Shown: positions 17,383 through 26,401, counted from the stretch's first letter. The stretch is 64,000 nt of DNA from Gammaproteobacteria bacterium (GCA_016193395.1 JACPSH010000002.1:1-64000), one strand, 5' to 3'. Program-made: numbers and translations. Notes: generated by a model not told the origin, from the letters alone.

Positions 17383-18450
17383 TCAGTCGAACAGTTCCTC
17401 GTGGCTGACGGCTGCGCCGGAATCAGACGCATCGTAACCCGGAAGCGAGGCCACGGCCTTCCTGAATTCTCCGCCCTTGAGCAGCCCACGCATCCGGGTC
17501 ATCGCGGCGGACTGCAGCGCATCGCGGCGCACGGCAAACAGATAACGCTCGCGTACCAGGGAAATGAATCCCAGATCGAGCCTGGCCGCCGCCGCGCGAA
17601 TACCGAACCCTGCGTCCGCCGCGCCGCTGGCGACCATCGCCGCCACGGCGGTGTGGGTGAATTCCTCATTGTCATAACCACGTATTGAACCAGAGAGGAT
17701 TCCATTCCCCTGCAACAGGGCGTCGAGAATCAGGCGCGTGCCGGCGCCGGGTTCGCGGTTCACGAAAACGATCCCGTTTCCCGACAGATCGGAAATGCCG
17801 CCAATCCCTTTCGGATTGCCGCGCGCAGTGATGATGCCCTGCTCCCGGTCGACCACGTGGATGAGCGCATCTTTATCGGGATGCAGCAGATGGCGGTAGC
17901 GCGATGCCAGGCGCAGGCCCAGTTCGCCGTACGGGAAATGGAATCCGGCGATGTCGCATTTCCCGGACCGGAACAGCCGAAGGCTGTCGAGACTGCCGCG
18001 GTACTGGAGTTGCATGTGCAGGTCTCCGCGCGCGTTCAGCTGGTCGCGCAGTATCCCAATCGCCAGCCCATGACTCGCGAAAGCCCGCACCAGAACCTGG
18101 GGCCGCGCGCTGACCATTCCCGAGATCTCGCTGTTCAGCTCCGATGCCAGGCTTTCGAGTTCCGGACCCAGCCGCGCAATGATGCGCCGCTGTCCCCAAA
18201 GCAGCTTCACTCCCAGCGGCGTGAGTTTCGTGCCGCGTCCACGCTGCAAATCAGCGATGGGCTGGCCGATGCGCCCGGACCATTCGCGCATCAGCCCCCA
18301 GGCATGGCGGTAGGAAATGCCGAGCGTCCTGGCTGCGGTGAGAAGCGATCCGGACGCCTCGATCTCCTGCAGGAGCGCGAAGAATTCCGGCTGGAATTCC
18401 TGCGGCGGCTGCGATCCGATGCGCCAGCGCACGTCGAACTTGATTGACAC
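17383..18450 (-). CDS. ModE-type HTH regulator with periplasmic-binding-protein-like sensor domain
   Basis: A 355-residue one-component regulator. Residues about 20-95 are a ModE/LysR-type winged helix (FFALLQEIEASGSLLTAARTL... AWGLMREW, then GRGTKLTPLG). From about 115 to 330 it has a PBP-like ligand domain (VRAFASHGLAIGIL, LFRSGKCDIAGFHFP, FVNREPGAGTRLILDALL, AAMVASGAADAGFGI) in place of the molybdate-binding TOBE domains of classical ModE. Such HTH-PBP proteins often sit beside molybdenum or formate dehydrogenase genes, so it may sense molybdate or a related oxyanion and control Moco or formate genes. Starts at a GTG with GAGGA six bases before it. Confidence 0.88.
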   Translation of the reverse strand: MSIKFDVRWRIGSQPPQEFQPEFFALLQEIEASGSLLTAARTLGISYRHAWGLMREWSGRIGQPIADLQRGRGTKLTPLGVKLLWGQRRIIARLGPELESLASELNSEISGMVSARPQVLVRAFASHGLAIGILRDQLNARGDLHMQLQYRGSLDSLRLFRSGKCDIAGFHFPYGELGLRLASRYRHLLHPDKDALIHVVDREQGIITARGNPKGIGGISDLSGNGIVFVNREPGAGTRLILDALLQGNGILSGSIRGYDNEEFTHTAVAAMVASGAADAGFGIRAAAARLDLGFISLVRERYLFAVRRDALQSAAMTRMRGLLKGGEFRKAVASLPGYDASDSGAAVSHEELFD

Positions 18451-18604
18451 GTGGAATCCTCAGTGCCGGTGGCGGGGCGACATCCTGCAACGGCTGCTCG
18501 GGCCGGACCCGTCCGTCCCGGACGCGGGTCTTTATGGCCTAGCCTGCCTAATAGGACGGCCTGATCATCATCTCTGCGTATTTTATCGCTGAATCTCGAG
18601 GGCG

Positions 18605-18642
18605 GCAGCATCGATTATTTATGCATTGTGCTGCATATGCAG
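18605..18642. promoter_or_regulatory. AT-rich palindromic segment upstream of the ModE-like gene
   Basis: Within the 258-base gap 18451-18708, GCAGCA (from about 18605) faces TGCTGC across an AT-rich stretch, and overlaps the perfect 12-bp palindrome CTGCATATGCAG (18631-18642). It stands out from GC-rich surroundings and could be an operator or promoter region for the regulator gene. It does not match the ModE consensus well. Confidence 0.35.
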
Positions 18643-18708
18643 TCCCGGACAGGCCCGGAGGGCCAAGCCGCAGAAGGCGTGGAGCCTGGGCCCGGGACGC
18701 GGCCAGGG

Positions 18709-19098
18709 TCAGTCGTACTTGATGTACTTGAAGCGCGGATCGTCCGGCGTGCCTTCAAGAGCGCTGTCCTGTTCCTTGGCCGGCCGCCACATGACGACTT
18801 CCTCTATCTTCCGGGCCAGTTGAAAGTCCTTGTCCGTCACGCCCTTGGCGGCGTGGTTCATCAGCTTCACGATGACGAAGGCATAAGATACCGTCAGATC
18901 GGGGTGATGGAAGGCGGCCTCAGACAGGTGTCCCACGGTATTGACGACCATGAGAGTCCCCTTCCAGCCGCTGGTCTTGTACTTGCGCCGGATCCAGCCG
19001 TCCTCGTAATACCAGTTCGGCAATTCCTCCTTGAGGCGCGCCTCGATCTCCTCCGGTGCGTAAGTCTCGTCAGCAGTCTTCTTGCGCCATTGCGCCAT
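18709..19098 (-). CDS. Pterin-4a-carbinolamine dehydratase-like protein
   Basis: A 129-residue DCoH/PCD-family protein. The family active-site pattern is intact: SEAAFHHPDLTV supplies the double histidine and LMNHAAKGVTDKDFQLA the third. It is longer than the usual 100-residue enzyme because of a C-terminal tail (WRPAKEQDSALEGTPDD...). No phenylalanine hydroxylase lies nearby; instead it follows the H4MPT-type genes on the same strand by 94 bases, so a role in a modified pterin pathway is more likely than recycling for phenylalanine hydroxylation. The ATG at 19098 has GGAGGG seven bases upstream. Confidence 0.85.
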   Translation of the reverse strand: MAQWRKKTADETYAPEEIEARLKEELPNWYYEDGWIRRKYKTSGWKGTLMVVNTVGHLSEAAFHHPDLTVSYAFVIVKLMNHAAKGVTDKDFQLARKIEEVVMWRPAKEQDSALEGTPDDPRFKYIKYD

Positions 19099-19192
19099 GT
19101 TTTTTCCCTCCTGCATCGAATTGCAAGACGGTGTGACCCGCCGGTTTGCGCCGCAACCCCGCACGCTGCGGATCGATCCGTGCGATGAATCG

Positions 19193-19894
19193 TCAGCGCA
19201 GACCCGCCGCAGCGGTGCTTTCCGGGATGAGGGCGCGGATGATCCGCGCGCGCCGTATGCAGATGCGCTGCTCACGCTCGTTGCCCTTGCATAAGGCACT
19301 GCGGAAGCCGAGATAGTCCACGTTCAGGGACAACAGCTCGGCGACATCCTCCGCTCTCAGCGCGCCGGCCAGGCCGCTGACCAGGCCGGCGCCCTGGGCC
19401 TCTCGCACGAACCCGCGCAGATCCTCCACCGGCACCTTCTGCAGCAGGGAGCCGGTTCGTTTCTCCGCCGTATCCACCATGACGCCCGACAGTCCCGCGG
19501 CGGCGACCTTGCCGACGTTGATTCGGTGCCCGTCCTGTTCCGCAAACGTCACCAGGACGATGTGGATGCCCCCGCGGACCAGCGCGGCCAGCCCTTGCAG
19601 AAGCCGGTCCAGAAACAGGCGATCAAAAAGTCCGACCTTGACGATGTCGACGCCTACCTTCGCCATCGCGGTGGCCGCGTCGCCGATGCGCTGGAGGTCG
19701 TCATTGAAGTCGCCGATGGTGGCGCTGATCTGTACGCGTCCCTCGAGCTGACTGGTAATTTCACGCACGGTCGCAAGCGGCAAGGCGCCCAGGACGCCAT
19801 CGGCCGGCTCCTTGAGATCAATAACGTCGGCGCCGGCTCCGGCCATCAATTGCGCTTCCTCGACGGAGCGTACGCTTGCGAGCATGCCCGTCAC
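19193..19894 (-). CDS. mfnB: (5-formylfuran-3-yl)methyl phosphate synthase-like protein (MfnB/DUF556)
   Basis: A TIM-barrel enzyme of 233 residues. In archaea MfnB condenses two triose phosphates into the furan precursor of methanofuran; homologues occur in H4MPT-using methylotrophs. Signature segments: MLASVRSVEEAQLM, GADVIDLKEPADGVLGAL with the Schiff-base-type lysine, DIVKVGLFDR and VMVDTAEKRTGSLL. It begins with a GTG whose bases overlap the stop of the DUF447 gene by four (GTGA). Its product would feed methanofuran or an analogue used with H4MPT in formaldehyde oxidation. Confidence 0.9.
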   Translation of the reverse strand: MTGMLASVRSVEEAQLMAGAGADVIDLKEPADGVLGALPLATVREITSQLEGRVQISATIGDFNDDLQRIGDAATAMAKVGVDIVKVGLFDRLFLDRLLQGLAALVRGGIHIVLVTFAEQDGHRINVGKVAAAGLSGVMVDTAEKRTGSLLQKVPVEDLRGFVREAQGAGLVSGLAGALRAEDVAELLSLNVDYLGFRSALCKGNEREQRICIRRARIIRALIPESTAAAGLR

Positions 19895-20469
19895 GAGCCG
19901 ACCGCCTCCGCGTGACGCGCGCCCCGGTGCTGCTCAATCCGTTCCAGCAGCCAGGCCCAGGCAATCCGTTCTCTTTCGCCGGCGGTTTTTTCGACCGCAA
20001 TGCGCAGATAATCCAGTTCCCCGTCGATCTTGTCGGCGGACAGGCGATCCAGGCGGCTGACCAGGATGGCTGCCTCCAGCACGGCGGCCTGGGCGCGATT
20101 GAACCCCGCAAAGGGACGGTGACTGGCGTGGTGAACCACCCGGCAGAAGTACTGCGGACGGAGTTCTTCCTCCACGCAGCGTTCGACCTCGACCTCGATG
20201 TGCGCCAGCGCGGACTCGAGCAGGCGGCCCGCGATCCGGCTCGCCGGCCGGGTCGGCCAGTCGTACCGGCCGGTCAGGCAACCGGCAAAGATCATCACGT
20301 CGTCGGTCAAATTGATGACCGCGCAACCCGCGCGCTGCAGATTCTCGAGGGTGGTGGAGGGCCGAAAGGGGGCGATCACGTATCGCCCTTCCGCCTCGCG
20401 AATACCCATTGGCGCAACGTGCACGCCGCCGTCCGCGTTCAGGGTCGTGACAATGGTTTCGTGGATCAA
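19891..20469 (-). CDS. DUF447 family protein of the H4MPT gene set
   Basis: A 192-residue protein with a flavin-reductase-like N-terminal barrel: IHETIVTTLNADGGVHVAPMGI, then RPSTTLENLQRAGCAVINLTDD. DUF447 proteins are shared by methanogens and H4MPT-dependent methylotrophs and usually lie in the H4MPT gene islands; their exact reaction is not settled as far as I know. It overlaps both neighbours by four bases, so the three genes are translated as a unit. The C-terminal half is helical and less conserved. Confidence 0.88.
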   Translation of the reverse strand: MIHETIVTTLNADGGVHVAPMGIREAEGRYVIAPFRPSTTLENLQRAGCAVINLTDDVMIFAGCLTGRYDWPTRPASRIAGRLLESALAHIEVEVERCVEEELRPQYFCRVVHHASHRPFAGFNRAQAAVLEAAILVSRLDRLSADKIDGELDYLRIAVEKTAGERERIAWAWLLERIEQHRGARHAEAVGS

Positions 20470-21923
20470 CCGGGTTTCCTTCTGGTCTTTCGCCTGCGTT
20501 TCCGGCTTGCCTGCAACGTGGGGCCCGCGACCTTGTATGCCCCGCCCTTCAGCGCGTGCACGGCGGCAGCGTCTTCATTCCGTTCCGCGGGCGGCGCCAC
20601 CGCGACCCCCCAGTTGAGCGGCTCGTCCTGCACGTAACGCTTGCCGAGCTGGAAGGCCACCTGCGCCTTGGCCAATTCTACTCCCATATAGAAAGCATGG
20701 GGTGCGTCATCCTGCAGCAGGGACAGGCCGCGAAACAGTTCGAAGGCGTCGGTCCCGGTGAGCATCCCGTCCCGGTTGAACACGTGGATCCCCGATTCCG
20801 TGACCTGGACCCGGTAGCTGGGATCGCGGATCTCCGCCGCCAATTCGGCGACTTCCCGGGCGGTGTAGGGAAACGGCTTGCGTTCGTGGGTTGTCAGCAG
20901 GCCCCCGTCCAGACCTTTGGGAAGACTGCCTTCGGCCCGCGCGGCATACATGATGCGCCGGGCCCGATCGGCCTCGCGCACGGCGGAACGCGCATGCTCG
21001 CTCACCTCCGTCGTGAGAACGCTGGTCACGCCCAGTTCCGAGATAAGCCCGAACAGGACGGCGTTGATGCCCGTCGTGTCCGCCTCGGTCAACTCGGTGA
21101 GATTGCCAATGCCCATCATGACATCGATGTCCGCGCAGCGGGCGCGCAACTCGCAGTACCTCTGCAGGGAGCGGGCAAGACCGAAATGAATGGGATCGAG
21201 AACGCTATCGGCAATGAATGTCCGCCCGCGGGATCGCATGCGATCGATCGCGCGATACAGGGATTCCATGTCGCCGTGATTCTCCGGGATGATCACCGGC
21301 GTGGCCGCTACTTCGTCCGCCACCCAAAGCGTGCTCTCCGTCAGGCTCAGAACGTAATCCGCTCCTGCGCGCGCGCCGCGAAGCAGGTCTTCGGCGTTCA
21401 GCGAATCGATGCTGACCCGGAATCCCTGCGTTTTCAGTGCCTCTACTGCCGGCTCCAGATGCGGAAACGCCGTGTCCGGAAGACAGCCGATATCGATCAC
21501 GTCCGCTCCGTCCGCGGCAAACCGGCGCGCGCGCTCCAGGACGCCCTCGACACCGAGTGCGGGCGCATCCACGATTTCGGCGAAAATCAACACGTCCGTC
21601 TGGCTCAGATCGATGGCCGCACAGCCGCGGCCGAAGAAAACCGGCAAATCCTTGAGGTCATCCGGCCCACGGATCACCGGTACACCCAGCGCCGTTGCGG
21701 GTTCCTGCAATTCGCCACGGCACAGGCCCGGCACAATGACCCTCGCGGCGCCGTTCACGGAAGTCACGCGCCGACGGATCATCGTGGCCGTCATGAGGGC
21801 GGCCACGCTCAGGCCGATATTCCGGACCTCGTAGCTGAAATCGGCCGGTTGCATCGATTCCAGCACGCGATTCAGCCGGGCTTCGGCGAGTTTGCCCGTG
21901 AGAAACAGGATGTGTTCCGGCAT
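20466..21923 (-). CDS. Dihydropteroate synthase-related protein of the H4MPT gene set (DUF6513)
   Basis: A 485-residue protein. The N-terminus (HILFLTGKLAEARLNRVLES) is the DUF6513-type domain; the centre is a TIM barrel related to dihydropteroate synthase (FAADGADVIDIGCLPDT, GFRVSIDSLNAEDLLRGARAG, VIIPENHGDMESL); the C-terminal part includes FPYTAREVAELAAEIRDPS and a very basic tail. In methylotrophs such genes are found in the H4MPT biosynthesis island and are proposed to act at the pterin-coupling step. It is distinct from the canonical folP at 24.6 kb. It leads the overlapping three-gene run. Confidence 0.88.
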   Translation of the reverse strand: MPEHILFLTGKLAEARLNRVLESMQPADFSYEVRNIGLSVAALMTATMIRRRVTSVNGAARVIVPGLCRGELQEPATALGVPVIRGPDDLKDLPVFFGRGCAAIDLSQTDVLIFAEIVDAPALGVEGVLERARRFAADGADVIDIGCLPDTAFPHLEPAVEALKTQGFRVSIDSLNAEDLLRGARAGADYVLSLTESTLWVADEVAATPVIIPENHGDMESLYRAIDRMRSRGRTFIADSVLDPIHFGLARSLQRYCELRARCADIDVMMGIGNLTELTEADTTGINAVLFGLISELGVTSVLTTEVSEHARSAVREADRARRIMYAARAEGSLPKGLDGGLLTTHERKPFPYTAREVAELAAEIRDPSYRVQVTESGIHVFNRDGMLTGTDAFELFRGLSLLQDDAPHAFYMGVELAKAQVAFQLGKRYVQDEPLNWGVAVAPPAERNEDAAAVHALKGGAYKVAGPTLQASRKRRRKTRRKPG

Positions 21924-22302
21924 GGGGAACCCGGCGCATGGGAAGCGCGATTATAAGTTTCGTGACCCTTGCTCCGTTAACAGCTTGATGCAAAAGTCCA
22001 TCCATGCACTTTTGCATCTCGCGTCAAGCAAAACAAAGCTTCGGCCTGTCGAACCACGTGACCGGAGCGTGGTCGAAATGAACCATTTCTATGGCTGCCA
22101 AAGCGACTGGACGGACCGCGGTGGCCCAGGGGAATTTGCCCGGATAGTATATAATTATATGAAAGTTAAGGCGTTTCATAGGAGAATCGCCTTCCTGCCA
22201 GTGAATCGCCGCCGCTGGCACGAATCTCGCTGGAACTGTTGGAATCAAACCGCAATTCAGACAGGGGCGAATCCCGGCTGACAGATTGAGGGCGGAATCC
22301 GA
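21924..22302. other. Noncoding region between H4MPT and pqqCDE operons
   Basis: A 379-base divergent gap. It holds the GATGCAAAA hairpin (21987-22018), a second stem TCGAACCACG/CGTGGTCGA with one bulged base (22049-22076), and an AT-rich stretch with a TATAAT box at 22150-22155 that may belong to a pqqC promoter, though no convincing -35 box lies at the right distance. A 40-codon frame follows at about 22160 but has no recognisable product and is not a PqqA precursor. Confidence 0.5.
21976..22018 (+). repeat. GATGCAAAA hairpin with shared 20-mer
   Basis: Perfect 11-base arms GATGCAAAAGT (21987-21997) and ACTTTTGCATC (22008-22018) around a ten-base loop. The preceding GTTAACAGCTTGATGCAAAA (21976-21995) is identical to the minus-strand sequence 4599-4580. 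In both places the 20-mer precedes a hairpin in the transcription direction of the next gene. Confidence 0.7.
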
Positions 22303-23040
22303 ATGGGCGCAGAAGAAAGAGTTTCATGGTCGCGTGAAGAATTCGAGCGCAGGCTGCGCGCCAAGGAAAAGTATTACCACATAAACCATCCCTTCCATGT
22401 CCTGATGAACTCGGGGAAACTCGAGAAACCGGCGATCCAGGGATGGGTGGCAAATCGCTTCTATTACCAGACCACGATCCCGGTCAAGGACGCCGCGATC
22501 ATGGCAAACTGCCGGGATCGGGACGTGCGTCGCCTGTGGATCCAGCGCATCATCGATCATGACGGCACGACGGGCGACGAAGGCGGCATCGAGGCCTGGC
22601 TGCAACTGGGCGAGGCGGTCGGATTGAAACGCGAGGATCTATGGTCCGAGCGGCACGTCCTGCCCGGCGTACGCTTCGCGATCGACGCCTATTTCAATTT
22701 TGCGCGCAACGCGACCTGGCAGGAAGCAGCCTGCTCTTCGCTGACGGAGCTGTTCGCGCCCAGGATTCACCAGAAACGCCTGGACACGTGGCCGGAACAT
22801 TACCCCTGGATTGACGCGCAGGGCTACGCTTATTTCCGGAAACGGCTTCGGGAAGCACGCCGCGATGTTGAACACGGACTGAGCGTGACGCTGGACCATT
22901 TCCGGACGCGCGAGGATCAGGAGCGCGCATTGAACATCCTGCAGTTCAAACTGGATGTCCTCTGGACGATGCTGGATTCGATGTGGATGGCCTACGTCGA
23001 GCACAAGCCGCCGTATTTCTGCGTTGCTGAAAACGCATGA
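22303..23040 (+). CDS. pqqC: Pyrroloquinoline-quinone synthase PqqC
   Basis: Cofactor-free oxidase that carries out the final ring closure and eight-electron oxidation giving PQQ. The all-helical fold is recognised by [80 protein letters not shown] and [12 protein letters not shown]. Length (245) is normal. The ATG at 22303 follows a G-rich AGGGCGGA segment. Its stop overlaps the pqqD start by four bases. Confidence 0.97.
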   Translation: MGAEERVSWSREEFERRLRAKEKYYHINHPFHVLMNSGKLEKPAIQGWVANRFYYQTTIPVKDAAIMANCRDRDVRRLWIQRIIDHDGTTGDEGGIEAWLQLGEAVGLKREDLWSERHVLPGVRFAIDAYFNFARNATWQEAACSSLTELFAPRIHQKRLDTWPEHYPWIDAQGYAYFRKRLREARRDVEHGLSVTLDHFRTREDQERALNILQFKLDVLWTMLDSMWMAYVEHKPPYFCVAENA

Positions 23041-23333
23041 GCGCGGCTTCGAATGATCTTGCAGTGCCGGAACTGGCGCCGACTTTCCGGTTCCAATGGG
23101 AAGAGGTGCAGGGTTGCTTTGTCATCCTTTATCCCGAAGGCATGGTGAAATTGAGCCCGAGCGCCGGGGAAATCATGAAACGCTGCGACGGCCAGAAGAG
23201 CGTGTCGCAGATTATCGCGGACCTCAAGACCCAGTTCCCGCAAACCGAGCTGGAAACCGACGTCCGCAGGTTCCTGGAGGAAGCGAATGAACACGGTTGG
23301 ATCCGCCCGAAAATGAGGATTTCAAGCCCATGA
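23037..23333 (+). CDS. pqqD: PQQ peptide chaperone PqqD
   Basis: A 98-residue RiPP recognition element that binds the PqqA precursor and presents it to PqqE. Typical core: [27 protein letters not shown] in two conserved strands followed by [20 protein letters not shown]. The N-terminus has a short extra lead ([14 protein letters not shown]). It overlaps pqqC and pqqE by four bases each, so translation of the three is coupled. Confidence 0.95.
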   Translation: MSAASNDLAVPELAPTFRFQWEEVQGCFVILYPEGMVKLSPSAGEIMKRCDGQKSVSQIIADLKTQFPQTELETDVRRFLEEANEHGWIRPKMRISSP

Positions 23334-24529
23334 GCAACGCAGTGACGCCAAGCGCAGCAGCTTCGCGACCCTCTGTTAAGCCGCCACTATGGTTGCTGGC
23401 GGAGTTGACCTATGCCTGTCCGCTGCAGTGCCCCTATTGCTCCAATCCCATGGAGATCGCGGCGATCAAGCAGGAGTTGGACACGTCGCATTGGTTCCGC
23501 GTGATGCAGCAGGCGCGCAGGATGGGCGCGACCCAGCTCGGCTTTTCCGGCGGGGAACCGCTGATCCGCCGCGACCTGGAGCAATTGATAGCGGAAGCCC
23601 GGCGACTCGGCTATTACACGAACCTGATCACCTCGGGCGTGGGCATGGACGAGCAGCGCATCAAGGCTTTCAAGGAAGCGGGTCTGGATCACATACAGGT
23701 CAGTTTCCAGGCCAGCTCCGAGGAGCTCAATAATTTCATCGCCGGCACCGATGCGTTCGAGCACAAAATGCACATGGCGCGCCTGGTCAAGCAGTACGGC
23801 TACCCGATGGTCCTGTGTTTCGTGCTGCATCGGAAGAACGAGCACCAGATCCGTGAAATTCTGGATCTGGCCGTCGCCCTCGAGGCGGATTACGTGGAGC
23901 TGGCGACGACACAGTATTACGGCTGGGCGTTCCACAACCGCGAACAGCTTCTTCCCACGCGCGAACAGCTTGTAAACGCGGAAAAGGTCGCCAAGGAATA
24001 CCAGGACAAGATGAAGGGCCGGATGAAGATCTATTACGTCATCCCGGACTACTACGAAATCCGCCCGAAGCGCTGCATGGACGGCTGGGGGTCGGTGTTT
24101 CTCACTATCGCCCCGGACGGCACCGCCCTGCCCTGTCACGCCGCCCGGCAGCTTCCCGGACTGAGCTTCCCCAACGTCCGCGACCATGACATCGACTGGA
24201 TCTGGAGCGAGTCGCCGGCCTTCAACCGCTTCCGCGGCTTAGACTGGATGAAGGAGCCGTGCCGGAGCTGTCCGGAGAAGGAGAAGGATCTCGGCGGCTG
24301 CCGCTGCCAGGCCTACATGTTGACGGGCGACGCGGCCAACGCCGACCCCGTCTGCGACAAGTCACCCCACCACCACGTGGTCACCGAGCGGATTGAGCAT
24401 GTCAATCGGCTCGCGGGTACACGTGAATTCGAAGCCAAGCCGCTCGTGTTCCGGAACATGAAGAATTCCCGGAAGATTGCGGGGTCATCGGTGCTCAGCA
24501 ACGCTCGGGAGACTGCAGAGAGCGAATAG
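23330..24529 (+). CDS. pqqE: PqqA peptide cyclase PqqE
   Basis: Radical SAM/SPASM enzyme that forms the carbon-carbon bond between the Glu and Tyr of PqqA. The SAM-cluster cysteines are in ACPLQCPYC (C30, C34, C37); [13 protein letters not shown] is the SAM-binding GGEP loop; auxiliary cluster cysteines lie in [32 protein letters not shown] and VCDKSPHH. The start ATG overlaps the pqqD stop (ATGA); the frame opens earlier but the overlap and family length support 399 residues. The C-terminal 40 residues form a variable tail. Confidence 0.96.
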   Translation: MSNAVTPSAAASRPSVKPPLWLLAELTYACPLQCPYCSNPMEIAAIKQELDTSHWFRVMQQARRMGATQLGFSGGEPLIRRDLEQLIAEARRLGYYTNLITSGVGMDEQRIKAFKEAGLDHIQVSFQASSEELNNFIAGTDAFEHKMHMARLVKQYGYPMVLCFVLHRKNEHQIREILDLAVALEADYVELATTQYYGWAFHNREQLLPTREQLVNAEKVAKEYQDKMKGRMKIYYVIPDYYEIRPKRCMDGWGSVFLTIAPDGTALPCHAARQLPGLSFPNVRDHDIDWIWSESPAFNRFRGLDWMKEPCRSCPEKEKDLGGCRCQAYMLTGDAANADPVCDKSPHHHVVTERIEHVNRLAGTREFEAKPLVFRNMKNSRKIAGSSVLSNARETAESE

Positions 24530-24555
24530 AATATAGAATGTAATTCTGCATTCTA
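24528..24555. repeat. ATTCT-rich dispersed element, copy 2
   Basis: Follows the pqqE stop and reaches the folP stop. On the minus strand 24542-24528 reads TACATTCTATATTCT, identical to 15 bases at 6619-6633. It also contains an inverted repeat TAGAATG (24534-24540) / CATTCTA (24549-24555). It may serve as a weak bidirectional terminator between the convergent genes. Confidence 0.55.
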
Positions 24556-25383
24556 GCTTCTCCCCGCTTCCTTAATCGCCCAGGCGACCTGCATGGCCTG
24601 GCGATTGGCCTTCACATCATGCACGCGCAGAATCCGGACGCCCGCCAGCACGCCGAGGACCGTCGCCGCGCAGGTTGCGCCCACGAGCTCGTCGGATTGC
24701 TGTTCAGCGCAGATCGATCCCATGAAGCGTTTGCGGCTGGCGCCCAGCAGCACTGGAAGGCCGGTATCCGTGAAGCGGGGAAGATGGGCCATCAGAACGA
24801 GATTGTGCCGCCTGGATTTCCCGAAGCCGATACCCGGATCGATGATGATCCGATCCCGGGCCACCCCGGCAGCGAGGGCCGCATCCACGCGCCGCAGGAG
24901 AAAGTCCCTGATTTCCTCCACGACATTTTCATAGCGCGGCTCGTCCTGCATGGTCGCCGGCGTCCCCTGCATGTGCATGAGGACGATGGGTACCCCCTTT
25001 TCCGCGGCAACGGCCAGCATTTCCGGATCGTCGCGGCCAGCGGAGATATCGTTGATGAGCGAGGCCCCGGCGTCGAGCGCTTCCCGGGCCACTTCCGCGG
25101 AGGTCGTGTCGATGCTGACGCCCACCGCCAGCGGCAACTGCCCGCGGAGCCGCTGGATGACCGGGAGGGTTCGGCGGATCTGTTCTGCCGCGGCTACGCG
25201 CTGCGCGCCGGGACGCGTGGATTCACCGCCGACATCAATGATGTCCGCTCCTTCCTCGACCATGGCCTCCGCGTGCGCCACCGCTAAGCCGTGATCGAAA
25301 AACCGCCCCCCGTCCGAGAAACTGTCGGGCGTGACGTTGACAATTCCCATCAACATGGGCTGCTGGTGGTCCAGCAATTTCAT
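24553..25383 (-). CDS. folP: Dihydropteroate synthase FolP
   Basis: Canonical folate enzyme joining p-aminobenzoate to the pterin pyrophosphate. Signature MGIVNVTPDSFSDGGRF near the N-terminus, DIIDVGGESTRPGAQ, VGVSIDTTSAEVAREAL, SLINDISAG, IVLMHMQGTPATM and IIDPGIGFGKS. At 276 residues it has normal size from the ATG at 25383; an upstream frame adds unrelated sequence from inside the neighbouring gene. The ATG overlaps the iminopeptidase stop by four bases, so the two are coupled. Separate from the DHPS-like gene at 20.5-21.9 kb. Confidence 0.96.
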   Translation of the reverse strand: MKLLDHQQPMLMGIVNVTPDSFSDGGRFFDHGLAVAHAEAMVEEGADIIDVGGESTRPGAQRVAAAEQIRRTLPVIQRLRGQLPLAVGVSIDTTSAEVAREALDAGASLINDISAGRDDPEMLAVAAEKGVPIVLMHMQGTPATMQDEPRYENVVEEIRDFLLRRVDAALAAGVARDRIIIDPGIGFGKSRRHNLVLMAHLPRFTDTGLPVLLGASRKRFMGSICAEQQSDELVGATCAATVLGVLAGVRILRVHDVKANRQAMQVAWAIKEAGRS

Positions 25384-26327
25384 GAGAGCCTCGAGGCCAA
25401 ATCGTCGGTGGCGGCGATCAGCGCATCCGTCATGACCGGTTCCCCGGCCAGGTGGCCGCCTTCGTTGACGATCAGCAGTTCCGAGCGCGGCGCGGCCCTG
25501 TGCAGCGCCCATGACCCCTCGAGGGTGCAGGTCAGGTCTCGTCGACCGTGAATAATGCGGGTGGGCACGTCCGGCAACCGGACCGCGCTCGCCAGGATGT
25601 GGTTCTCGGCGATGAAATACCGGTGGTAAGCATAATGTGTCTCGATGGCGACCTGGTCCAGCATGCGATCAGGATCTTCCTCCTCCACGCTCGCCTCCGG
25701 CAGCAGGTAAGTCGTGACCCGAGTGGCCCATGTTGACCAGGCCCGCGCGGCCCGGCGCTTCGCCTCGGGGTCCCGTCCATGTACATGCGCATGAAGCGCC
25801 GCGACCAGATCGTGGCGCTGCGACTCGGGCACGGATTGAACGAAGTCCGCCCAGTAGTCCGGAAAGATCCGGTTCGCCCCGTCGCGTGCGAACCAGTCGA
25901 GCTCGGCCCGGCGGGCAAGGAATACTCCCCGAAGGATCATGGCCAAAACCCGTCCGGGGTTCTGTTGCGCATAGAGCAGCCCCAGCGTGGCACCCCAGGA
26001 GCCGCCGAAGAGGACCCACCGGTCGATATTCAGATGCAGGCGGATGCGCTCGATATCGGCCAGGAGCCGCTGGGTGGTGTTGTCCTCGACCGAGCCGCGT
26101 GGAGCGGAGCGATGACATCCGCGCTGGTCGAAGAGGACGACGCGGTATCGCGCCGGATCGAAATAGCGTCTGTGATTCTCATTGCAGCCCGTTCCCGGGC
26201 CGCCGTGCAGAAATACGACTGGAATGCCGCCCGGGTTGCCCGCTTCCTCGACATGCAGACGATGAGGCGGGCCGACGTCCAGATAAAAAGCGTTGAATGG
26301 CGCGATTTCAGGATACAGAGCCCGCAT
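25380..26327 (-). CDS. pip: Proline iminopeptidase
   Basis: Alpha/beta-hydrolase that releases N-terminal proline from peptides. The oxyanion segment is VVFLHGGPGTGCNENHRRYF, the catalytic serine is in FGGSWGATLGL, the aspartate in GRRDLTCTLEGSW and the histidine in NEGGHLAGEP. LFDQRGCHRSAPRG is the family's second block. The start used (ATG at 26327, RALYPEIAPF) gives 315 residues, the family size; in-frame ATGs further upstream are possible and none has a strong ribosome site. Coupled to folP downstream. Confidence 0.93.
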   Translation of the reverse strand: MRALYPEIAPFNAFYLDVGPPHRLHVEEAGNPGGIPVVFLHGGPGTGCNENHRRYFDPARYRVVLFDQRGCHRSAPRGSVEDNTTQRLLADIERIRLHLNIDRWVLFGGSWGATLGLLYAQQNPGRVLAMILRGVFLARRAELDWFARDGANRIFPDYWADFVQSVPESQRHDLVAALHAHVHGRDPEAKRRAARAWSTWATRVTTYLLPEASVEEEDPDRMLDQVAIETHYAYHRYFIAENHILASAVRLPDVPTRIIHGRRDLTCTLEGSWALHRAAPRSELLIVNEGGHLAGEPVMTDALIAATDDLASRLS

Positions 26328-26401
26328 GGATTGGCGTCCCGATTCCACCTGCATGCCGGCGGGCCTGGTCCTGCTGGTCCCGTTGTCCCGGCACCGATCG
26401 C

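Noticed and set aside
21892-22281. A 129-codon plus-strand frame before pqqC, examined as a possible extra pqqA or leader gene
   Set aside because: It begins inside the divergent DHPS-like gene, runs through two hairpins, and has no Glu-x3-Tyr PqqA core or recognisable domain.
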